A DNA stretch of 5,670 nucleotides. Origin: JANMZR01 sp031383555. Its GTDB lineage: Bacteria; Bacteroidota; Bacteroidia; Cytophagales; Spirosomataceae. How positions within the stretch are numbered: the first letter of the stretch is position 1; each line of letters opens with the position of its first letter. The position numbers and the translations under genes were made by a program. The stretch is from NCBI GenBank assembly GCA_031383555.1, contig JANMZR010000078.1, positions 1 through 5,670 of the forward strand. Direction: 5' to 3'. Below the pieces are notes generated by a model. It worked only from the letters and a program-made list of their open reading frames with translations. It was not told the DNA's origin and did no database searches. Below, one piece after another: positions 1 through 5,670 of this stretch.

Positions 1-2448
1 CAAAAACACTAATTTTAACTCTTTATTAGTTTTGTTTTTCAAGAAATAACGCACAATTACACCGTTCGGAGCATTCTTACCAACATCCAATCGGTCAGGA
101 CCTTGACCACCTTGCATTCGATAAGCAGCCTTTGGCTTAAATAAATTAGATTTATCAGCAGTATTATTATCCATAATTTGATGCAAGGGAGTAATATCAT
201 CCAATATCCAAAATGAACGACCATGCGTTGCTACCACTAAATCTTGGTCTCTTTTTTGAATTTGCAAATCACGAACGGGGGTTAACGGCAAATTATTATT
301 CAACTTTCTCCAAAGTGCACCATCGTCAAATGAAACGTATATTCCACGCTCAGTACCTGCATATAAAAGGCCATCTTTAGTTGGGTCAACTCTTACTACT
401 CGGCAGTATTCATCGACAGGTATACCAGTAATTATTTTAGTCCAAGTTTTACCAAAGTCATTGGTTTTCAATAAGTAAGGAGCTTTATCGCCCGACATAT
501 ATCTATTTGCAGCCAAATAAGCAGTGCCATTTTTATGCTCAGATGGGTGAATAATACTCATCAAAGCCCAATCAGGCAATAAGCTTTTGTCAGGAGTAAT
601 ATTTTGCCAAGATTTACCATTATCACGAGAAATATGCAACATTCCATCGTCAGAGCCAGCCCAAAACTGTCCTTTTTCAATCGCAGATTCTGCAAAAGTG
701 AAAATGGTATTATAAATTTCAGCACCAGTCATATCTTTTGTGATTGGCCCACCAGTTTCACCCGATGTTTTTGGGTCATTTTTTGTTAAATCTGGCGAAA
801 TCAACTCCCAAGAATGACCTCCATCGGTAGTTTTATGCACATAATTAGAAGTTACATACATTACTTTTGGGTCGTGGGGGGAAAAAACGATAGGATAAGT
901 CCACTGAAAACGAAACTTTTTAGCTATACCTGGTGCACCAATTCCTGATTCTGGATAGGGTGAAATTACCTTCATTTGATTATTTTCTTCGTTAAAAGTA
1001 CTCAACTGACCATCATATTCACCACCAAAAGTAACTTTACTATTCAAAGGATCGGCAACAATATAACCAGCTTCACCGCCCGCAACTGGATGCCAAGCAG
1101 TTTTGTCAATATAAGCGTCGTCAGTGCGACTAGCAATCTTTATGGAAGAATTATCTTGCTGAGCACCATATACATTATACGGGAAATCGTTGTCAACCGA
1201 AACATGGTAAAACTGCGAAGTAGGCATATCAATATCTGAAAAAGTAGCGCCTCCGTTGTAGGTTACCTCTGCCCCACCGTCGTCACCAATAATAAAGTTA
1301 TTGGAGTTTTTAGGATTAATCCATGCATCATGCGTGTCACCATGGTGTACAGGAATTCGTGTAAACGTCTTACCCCCATCAGCTGATTTATAAGTGTTTA
1401 CATTTAAAACAATTAGCCCATTTTCATTAGAAGGGTCGGCCGTTAAATTCATATAATACCAAGGGCGTTGCCAAATATTTTTATCTTCATTAATTAATGA
1501 CCAATTTGCACCTGCATCATCAGAACGATATAAACCACCTTTGGCATTTTCGATTAAAGCAAAAACTCTGTTTGGATTAGCTGGCGAAACAGACACTCCA
1601 ATTTTACCTAAAATACCCTTTGGCATGCCTGGCATTTCATTTAGGCTCGTCCAAGTATCACCACCATCAACAGATTTGTATAAGCCTGATCCTTTGCCAC
1701 CACTACTCATTGAATAGCCATTTCGATAGGCTTGCCATAAAGAGGCATACACCACCAAAGGATTTGTTTTATCAATACTTACCGAAACGGCTCCAGTGCT
1801 ATCATTTTTTGAAAGTACCAAGTCCCAGGTTTTGCCTCCGTCTTTTGTGCGGTAAACGCCTCTTTCTTTGTTTGGAGCAAAAGGATTACCAACCGCCGAA
1901 AGAAAAGCAATATCAGGATTGGTTGGGTGAATTTCAATATTGGCAATGGCATCAGCCGCTTTTAGACCCATATGTTTCCATGTTTTGCCCGCATCAGACG
2001 ACTTATATACTCCATCGCCATAAGAAATATTTGATCGCATATCTGCCTCACCCATACCTACATAAATAATATTCGGGTCTGAAGGTGCAACCGAAATAGC
2101 ACCAACAGAGCTAGACTGAAAAACATCTGTACCTATTGGAGCCCAATTGCCACCTCCGTCGGTACTTTTCCAAACACCGCCACCAGTAGCGCCAAAATAA
2201 TAAACCAAAGGTTGGCTAGCCACACCTGCTACAGCAAGCGACCTGCCTGAGCGAAAAGGGCCAATATTACGCCACTTAAGGCCTTTTATGGTTTCAGCAC
2301 CAATACTACAGGAATCACAAAATGGACCTTTTAAATTCTCTGTTTTTGGAGAGATATTTACGACCGTTTTTTTCTTTTTTTGTGAATACAAATGGCTGTA
2401 AATTGAAAAAATAAAGATTAATGAAAGAAGAATAGATTTTTTAAACAT
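1..2448 (-). CDS. Secreted VPS10/sortilin-like Asp-box (BNR) beta-propeller protein, C-terminus cut by window edge
   Basis: The reverse strand is open for 816 codons from the ATG at 2448 to the left edge, with no stop reached, so the C-terminus is missing. Residues 1-22 form a signal peptide (MFKK, hydrophobic core, likely cleavage LYS|Q), followed by a KKKK stretch. Asp-box motifs (S-x-D-x-G-x-x-W) recur at about 94-102 (KSTDGGGNW), 149-157, 200-208 (RTKDGGKTW), 258-266, 308-316, 354-362, 539-547 (KTTDGGHSW), 607-614, 661-669 and 706-713, plus a degenerate one near 396-403. Each marks a propeller blade hairpin. THGRSFWILDD at 741-751 resembles the conserved end of the propeller part in Bacteroidota proteins usually annotated 'glycosyl hydrolase' or 'WD40/YVTN/BNR-like repeat' (typically about 1000-1100 residues, from memory). 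About 200-300 residues are therefore probably absent. The protein is exported to the periplasm or surface. Its substrate is unknown, and I see no basis to claim glycosidase activity. Ordinary A/T-rich leader with no Shine-Dalgarno sequence. Confidence 0.93.
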   Translation of the reverse strand, partial: MFKKSILLSLIFIFSIYSHLYSQKKKKTVVNISPKTENLKGPFCDSCSIGAETIKGLKWRNIGPFRSGRSLAVAGVASQPLVYYFGATGGGVWKSTDGGGNWAPIGTDVFQSSSVGAISVAPSDPNIIYVGMGEADMRSNISYGDGVYKSSDAGKTWKHMGLKAADAIANIEIHPTNPDIAFLSAVGNPFAPNKERGVYRTKDGGKTWDLVLSKNDSTGAVSVSIDKTNPLVVYASLWQAYRNGYSMSSGGKGSGLYKSVDGGDTWTSLNEMPGMPKGILGKIGVSVSPANPNRVFALIENAKGGLYRSDDAGANWSLINEDKNIWQRPWYYMNLTADPSNENGLIVLNVNTYKSADGGKTFTRIPVHHGDTHDAWINPKNSNNFIIGDDGGAEVTYNGGATFSDIDMPTSQFYHVSVDNDFPYNVYGAQQDNSSIKIASRTDDAYIDKTAWHPVAGGEAGYIVADPLNSKVTFGGEYDGQLSTFNEENNQMKVISPYPESGIGAPGIAKKFRFQWTYPIVFSPHDPKVMYVTSNYVHKTTDGGHSWELISPDLTKNDPKTSGETGGPITKDMTGAEIYNTIFTFAESAIEKGQFWAGSDDGMLHISRDNGKSWQNITPDKSLLPDWALMSIIHPSEHKNGTAYLAANRYMSGDKAPYLLKTNDFGKTWTKIITGIPVDEYCRVVRVDPTKDGLLYAGTERGIYVSFDDGALWRKLNNNLPLTPVRDLQIQKRDQDLVVATHGRSFWILDDITPLHQIMDNNTADKSNLFKPKAAYRMQGGQGPDRLDVGKNAPNGVIVRYFLKNKTNKELKLVFL

Positions 2449-2504
2449 AATAATAGTTTTGTTGAAATTGTAGACGTATAATTTTGTAAAATTATTTTAG
2501 TATA

Positions 2505-2516
2505 GCAAATATTTGC
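2505..2516. repeat. Perfect 12-bp palindrome in the divergent spacer
   Basis: GCAAATATTTGC is a perfect inverted repeat with no spacer. It lies about 57 bp upstream of the propeller-gene start and about 149 bp upstream of the hydrolase start. It could be an operator for a dimeric regulator. Read on the minus strand it also supplies a TTTG that could act as a -33 element, but no good TAnnTTTG follows at the right distance. A short A/T-rich palindrome can arise by chance, so its function is only a suggestion. The rest of the 216-bp spacer (2449-2664) shows no ORF, hairpin terminator or convincing promoter. Confidence 0.3.
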
Positions 2517-2664
2517 CCCACATAGTAATTTCGATAATAAATTTACAAAAAAAGCCACAATGCTTATAAAGAATTTTGGGAATTTGTTTTAAAAGAGGAT
2601 TTAACCTTCTATTTAGCTAACTGACAACTGAAAAGCCGAATCATTTTTGTATTAATTTATTTAA

Positions 2665-3558
2665 ATGATTACTTTTGAACCTATGCTAGATTCCTTAGAA
2701 AAAATCCCTAAAAAAACTATAATATTCCAACTGGAAAATAACTTCCAAATTTACGGCGATGCATTTGGGCATGAAAATAACCCACCAATTTTGTTGCTGC
2801 ATGGAGGTGGCCAAACTAGGCACTCTTGGGGCGAAACTGCATTGGATTTTGCTAAAAATGGCTGGTATGCCATAGCGCTTGATGCACGTGGTCATGGAGA
2901 TAGCTCATGGAGTATATCGGGCGATTATTATTATGATAACTTAGTGTCTGACCTTATGGCCGTTATTGATCAATTGAAAGCAAAACCCGCTTTAGTCGGT
3001 GCTTCAATGGGCGGTATTACATCACTTTTATTGGCGGGCGAATCTGCTAAAGAAGTTGCCAAATCAGTAGTTTTAGTAGATATTGCCCCCAAAACTGAAC
3101 AAAAAGGGATTGAACGAATATTTGCATTTATGAGTGCTCATACGGAAGGTTTTGCCAGTATTTCGGAAGCTGCTAATGCCGTTGGTAAGTATTTACCTCA
3201 TCGCCCAAAACCATCAGAAAACAGTCGATTAAAAAAGAATTTAAGGTTAAAAGCTGATGGTCGCTATTATTGGCATTGGGACCCAGCTATGTTGGAAAAT
3301 TGGAAGCAAATTACTCCGGACATTAAAATACAAATGGAAGAAAGGCAGTTTGCAGCGGCCAAAAACCTAAAAATTCCAACCCTAATTGTAAGAGGCGGTA
3401 TTTCAGATGTGGTAAGTGAAAAAGTAATGGCAGAGTTTTTGGATGCTGTGCCTAATGTTGAAAGTGTAACTGTTGCCAATGCCGGTCATATGGTGGCTGG
3501 CGACTCAAACCATGCTTTTACGAAGGCAGTTTTGGAGTTTTTGGAGAGAAATAGGTAA
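2665..3558 (+). CDS. Alpha/beta-fold hydrolase (cytoplasmic, serine nucleophile)
   Basis: Complete 297-residue single-domain alpha/beta hydrolase. Visible family landmarks in order are: LLLHGGGQTRHSW (43-55), with the HGGG oxyanion-hole loop after strand 3; ALDARGHGDS (71-80); the nucleophile elbow VGASMGG, with Ser114 as the probable nucleophile; RGGISDVVSE (243-252), with Asp248 the likely acid; and NAGHMVAGD (272-280), with His275 the likely catalytic base. The triad is thus complete. A cap region occupies about 141-235 and includes the motif GRYYWHWDP (199-207), which recurs in this hydrolase subgroup. There is no signal peptide, so it is probably cytoplasmic. The substrate cannot be read from sequence: esterase, epoxide hydrolase, C-C hydrolase and haloperoxidase-like enzymes share this fold. 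The start at 2665 lacks a Shine-Dalgarno sequence, and an in-frame ATG at 2683 (Met7) is an equally possible start. The gene is divergent from the propeller gene and appears monocistronic. Confidence 0.93.
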   Translation: MITFEPMLDSLEKIPKKTIIFQLENNFQIYGDAFGHENNPPILLLHGGGQTRHSWGETALDFAKNGWYAIALDARGHGDSSWSISGDYYYDNLVSDLMAVIDQLKAKPALVGASMGGITSLLLAGESAKEVAKSVVLVDIAPKTEQKGIERIFAFMSAHTEGFASISEAANAVGKYLPHRPKPSENSRLKKNLRLKADGRYYWHWDPAMLENWKQITPDIKIQMEERQFAAAKNLKIPTLIVRGGISDVVSEKVMAEFLDAVPNVESVTVANAGHMVAGDSNHAFTKAVLEFLERNR

Positions 3559-3588
3559 TTATTAAAAATTATGAAATAATAATATTAA

Positions 3589-3622
3589 CCACAAATTTCC
3601 ATTAAAAAAAAGTTCTTTGTGG
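3589..3622 (+). terminator. Weak hairpin downstream of the hydrolase gene
   Basis: CCACAAA (3589-3595) pairs perfectly with TTTGTGG (3616-3622) across a 20-nt loop, 30 bp after the hydrolase stop. The following bases (AATTTTCAAC) give only a short T-run. The 7-bp stem with a long loop is a poor intrinsic terminator, but it is the only candidate in the spacer. Confidence 0.25.
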
Positions 3623-3673
3623 AATTTTCAACTTAGAAAAATAACTACCTTTAAATAAGATTCCATTTAAATA

Positions 3674-3705
3674 ATTGCTGAATTTCATGTTGGATAGTAC
3701 TTTTG
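3674..3705 (+). promoter_or_regulatory. Bacteroidota-type sigma-A promoter for the barrel gene (candidate)
   Basis: TACTTTTG at 3698-3705 matches the Bacteroidota -7 consensus TAnnTTTG at every defined base. ATTG at 3674-3677 provides the -33 TTG with a 20-bp spacer, within the range known for this phylum. Transcription would begin near 3710-3713, giving an untranslated leader of roughly 155 nt before the ATG at 3866. This placement would also leave the in-frame TTG at 3770 inside the transcript, so the promoter alone does not decide the start codon. Confidence 0.5.
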
Positions 3706-3719
3706 GTAATGGTACTTTT
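3697..3719. repeat. Direct repeat GTACTTTT overlapping the promoter
   Basis: GTACTTTT occurs at 3697-3704 and again at 3712-3719, 15 bp apart. The first copy overlaps the -7 element and the second covers the predicted transcription start. GGTA also recurs at 3705, 3711-3714 (as GGTA) and 3772, suggesting possible half-sites of a regulator, though chance recurrence in A/T-rich DNA is a real alternative. Confidence 0.3.
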
Positions 3720-3770
3720 TTGAAAGTGTAAATTTTGGATTAAAATATAATCAAAAATCAATTTTTATCT

Positions 3771-3781
3771 TGGTAGTACCA
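3771..3781. repeat. 11-bp palindrome in the barrel-gene leader
   Basis: TGGTAGTACCA has perfect 5-bp arms (TGGTA/TACCA) around one central base. It lies about 60 bp downstream of the predicted transcription start and 85 bp before the ATG at 3866. It shares the TAGTAC core with 3695-3700 next to the -7 element. It could be an operator or a very small hairpin in the leader. Confidence 0.3.
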
Positions 3782-3865
3782 TATGATAAAAGTATGATTT
3801 TAATCGATAATTTTATTCAATGTCGAAGCGCTCTTAAAAAAAATACAACATACCTATTAAAGATT

Positions 3866-4777
3866 ATGAAAAATTACCTTTTCTTATTCACAATTTTGAC
3901 TTGTAATGTTTGTGTTTTTTCTCAAAACTATGTTGACCTATTAAAAGTAAATGCCAGCACAACCCCTTACAATACTTTTGAAGGAAGTTCGTCAAAATCA
4001 AAGTTGAATGAAGCTTTAATTGACCTCTCACTACCGATAAAAATAAACGATAAACTTTCTGTTCTTACTGGTGCTATTTATGAAAACATTCAAACAAAAC
4101 TGTTTGCTAATGATAATATTAAACATTTTGGTTCAACCACGCTTAAACTTGGAATAAACAAACAACTAAACGAAAAATTGACTTTAACCGCAGTGTTGCT
4201 TCCCAAAATTGCGTCAGATTATAAATCAATTGGTTGTGATGATTTTCAGATAGGTGCAATTGCATTATTAAGAATAATAAAGCATAAAAATAAAAATTAT
4301 AAAGTTGGACTTTATAGTAATTCAGATCTGTTTGGGCCATTTTTTGTACCTATGTTTGGAATGTATTATTTAAGCCCGAGCAAAAAGTTTGAAACAAACT
4401 TACTACTTCCTTTACAAGCAGATGTTAATTATAAAGTACTTCCGCTTTTAAATATTGGAGCCAATTTTAATGGTCAAATTAGATCCTATCATCTTTCTGA
4501 CGTAACTACCCCAAATAATAGTACTTACATTGCAAGATCCACAAATGAATTGTTTGGCTATTTGAGATTTAACCTATCAAAAAGCATAAGTATTCAAACT
4601 AAAGTTGGCCAATCGTTTGGCAGAACCTATAAAGTTTATAACAATAATGACAAAGTTTCATTTGGGTTACCAGCCTTATTTTTTGGTGATAACAGGGAGC
4701 AAGTCAACACAAACTTTTCAAATGGATTGATATTTCAAACAGTTTTACTTTATCGATTGAGTTTAGAAAAAAAATAA
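3866..4777 (+). CDS. DUF6268-like outer-membrane beta-barrel protein
   Basis: A 303-residue protein with a signal peptide at residues 1-19 or 20 (MKNY, hydrophobic core, VFS|Q). This clear export signal is why the ATG at 3866 is chosen over the longer frame opening with TTG at 3770 or the ATG at 3794. The mature part is built of alternating polar/hydrophobic stretches with turns rich in N, D, K and G, as in a small transmembrane barrel. Landmarks recalled for the DUF6268 family are visible: LLPKIASDYK (111-120), DDFQIGAIALL (125-135), LFGPFFVPMFGMYYLSPSKKFE (155-176, shown here only as positions and key residues GPFF, VP, YYLSP), QIRSYHL (204-210), NELFGYLRFNLSKSI (227-241) and GDNREQVNT (274-282). 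The function of the family is unknown. Its location is inferred to be the outer membrane. It may be co-transcribed with the downstream transporter gene, 63 bp away. Confidence 0.85.
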   Translation: MKNYLFLFTILTCNVCVFSQNYVDLLKVNASTTPYNTFEGSSSKSKLNEALIDLSLPIKINDKLSVLTGAIYENIQTKLFANDNIKHFGSTTLKLGINKQLNEKLTLTAVLLPKIASDYKSIGCDDFQIGAIALLRIIKHKNKNYKVGLYSNSDLFGPFFVPMFGMYYLSPSKKFETNLLLPLQADVNYKVLPLLNIGANFNGQIRSYHLSDVTTPNNSTYIARSTNELFGYLRFNLSKSISIQTKVGQSFGRTYKVYNNNDKVSFGLPALFFGDNREQVNTNFSNGLIFQTVLLYRLSLEKK

Positions 4778-4840
4778 GGTTACCTTTAATTTAACAACAA
4801 AACAAACCTAAATACTTACAAACCTACAGACAAATTAACC

Positions 4841-5670
4841 ATGGAAAAAAACAACAAAAAAGTAATCAATGCTTGGTGTATGTACGACTGGGCAAATTCT
4901 GTGCACAATTTGGTAATTACTACAGTTATTTTTCCCATGTATTTTTTGGCCACTGCAAATACAATTTTGCCAGATGGTAGCAAATCGCCGTTAATTATGG
5001 TTTTGGGTTTTGAGCTACCAAATTACTCAGTTTATTCATATACTATTTCAGCGGCCACATTTTTATTAGTGTTAATAAGCCCATTTCTTACTTCATTGGC
5101 CGATAGTAGTGGTAGGCAAAAGTTTTTCTTAAAGTTCTTTTGCTATTTAGGTTCAATTTCTTGTATGTACTTTTTCTTTTTTACAAGAGGCAATTATATG
5201 CCAGCATTGATAGCATTTGCCGTTTCAATATTGGGCTGGGGTGGTTCTATTATCTTTTACAACTCTTTTTTACCTAAAATTGCCTATGAAAAAGATTACG
5301 ATCGAATAAGTGCCCGTGGTTTTATGTTTGGTTATATTGGCTCTGTAATATTGCTCATTTTTAATTTATTAATGATACTTAAACCAGAAATTTTTGGCCT
5401 AAGCAAAGCAGATTCAGATTCGGGGTTAACTTCTAGAATATCGTTTTTAACAGTTGGTATTTGGTGGGCATTATTTGCTCAAATTCCCTTTTATTACTTG
5501 CCTAAAGACGAAAACATACCTTTGAAAAACGGTTTGATAATGTCTTCCATTATTAAGTTAAAGCATGTAATCAATGAAATAAAAACTAAACCCTTGCTTG
5601 TTAAATTCTTATCAGCATTTTTCTTTTATGATATGGGGGTACAAACAGTTATATATGTAGCTACAATTTT
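4841..5670 (+). CDS. MFS transporter, UMF1/Atg22-like family, 3' end cut by window edge
   Basis: The first 276 codons of a membrane transporter, open to the right edge. The N-terminus NAWCMYDWANSVHNLVITTV (10-29) is the hallmark of the UMF1 branch of the major facilitator superfamily (the group related to the vacuolar effluxer Atg22). LTSLADSSGRQK (83-94) corresponds to the MFS loop 2-3 motif A. YNSFLPKIA (140-148) and RISARGFMFGYIGS (155-168) match the conserved blocks of this branch, and FFYDMGVQTVIY (261-272) opens the second half. Hydrophobic segments fall near 23-40, 68-86, 97-114, 119-140, 160-181, 201-220 and 253-276, consistent with about seven of the usual 12 helices. The complete protein is normally some 400-460 residues. 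It acts in the inner membrane, and the substrate is not predictable. The start lacks a Shine-Dalgarno sequence, and its leader is A/C-rich with almost no G. Confidence 0.9.
   Translation, partial: MEKNNKKVINAWCMYDWANSVHNLVITTVIFPMYFLATANTILPDGSKSPLIMVLGFELPNYSVYSYTISAATFLLVLISPFLTSLADSSGRQKFFLKFFCYLGSISCMYFFFFTRGNYMPALIAFAVSILGWGGSIIFYNSFLPKIAYEKDYDRISARGFMFGYIGSVILLIFNLLMILKPEIFGLSKADSDSGLTSRISFLTVGIWWALFAQIPFYYLPKDENIPLKNGLIMSSIIKLKHVINEIKTKPLLVKFLSAFFFYDMGVQTVIYVATI

Larger units (their letters stand above)
3559..3865. other. 307-bp intergenic region with regulatory candidates, no gene
   Basis: This A/T-rich spacer lies between the hydrolase stop and the chosen barrel-gene start. It contains a weak hairpin (3589-3622), a Bacteroidota-type promoter candidate (3674-3705), a direct repeat (3697-3719), a small 5-bp hairpin ACTTT-TTTG-AAAGT (3714-3727) and an 11-bp palindrome (3771-3781). 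The barrel reading frame stays open back to a TTG at 3770. The encoded extension precedes an obvious signal peptide and is better read as 5' untranslated leader. No tRNA-like or riboswitch-like structure was recognised. Confidence 0.7.

Noticed and set aside
1620..2069. 149-codon plus-strand ORF opposite the propeller gene
   Set aside because: Its product is rich in H, C, Y and Q with no recognisable fold. It lies wholly antisense to a strand with continuous Asp-box coding, so it is a shadow. The same holds for the open frames at 604-789 and 976-1239.
2571..2578. GAATTTTG as a possible -7 element for the hydrolase gene
   Set aside because: It misses the first T of TAnnTTTG and has no TTG or TTTG at the expected upstream distance. 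No confident hydrolase promoter was found.
2695..2895. Minus-strand ORFs inside the hydrolase gene (also 3267-3479) and inside the barrel gene (4143-4340)
   Set aside because: They are antisense to well-supported genes, with no family resemblance or leader signals.
3866..3925. Lipoprotein signal at Cys13 of the barrel protein
   Set aside because: The bases before Cys13 encode I-L-T, not a lipobox with G/A/S at -1. Cleavage by signal peptidase I after VFS fits better.
4778..4840. GGTTA/TAACC inverted repeat at the two ends of the barrel-transporter gap
   Set aside because: Five-base arms separated by 53 nt are expected by chance and make no plausible terminator.
1..5670. A previously undescribed multi-gene system across the window
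   Set aside because: The genes belong to common, separately transcribed families, with divergent orientation and large spacers. No RNA element, mobile-element end or repeat array ties them together.

Overview
The window is AT-rich bacterial DNA. It most likely comes from the Bacteroidota (a Cytophagales- or Flavobacteriales-like organism; this is inferred from protein types and signals, not from a marker gene). The pointers are: a large exported Asp-box beta-propeller of the VPS10/sortilin-like type common in that phylum; a DUF6268-type outer-membrane beta-barrel; start codons without Shine-Dalgarno sequences but with A/T-rich leaders; and a promoter-like pair (TTG, 20 bp, TACTTTTG) that fits the Bacteroidota -33/-7 consensus.

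Layout. Positions 1-2448 (minus strand) hold the first 816 codons of a secreted multi-Asp-box beta-propeller protein whose C-terminus lies beyond the left edge. A 216-bp divergent spacer (2449-2664) with a perfect 12-bp palindrome separates it from a complete alpha/beta-hydrolase gene on the plus strand (2665-3558). A 307-bp spacer follows (3559-3865) with a weak hairpin, a good promoter candidate and a cluster of GGTA/TACC half-sites. Next comes a complete DUF6268-like outer-membrane protein gene (3866-4777). Then, after a 63-bp terminator-free gap, lies the 5' part of an MFS transporter of the UMF1/Atg22-like type (4841 to beyond the right edge).

How the genes relate. The barrel gene and the transporter gene may share a transcript, because they run the same way with no visible terminator or promoter between them. 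The hydrolase and the propeller gene are divergently transcribed and need not be linked in function. I see no RNA gene, mobile element, CRISPR array or toxin/defence module, and no sign of a new multi-gene system. This looks like ordinary chromosomal sequence in which the most useful new information is the start-site correction and the regulatory candidates upstream of the barrel gene.
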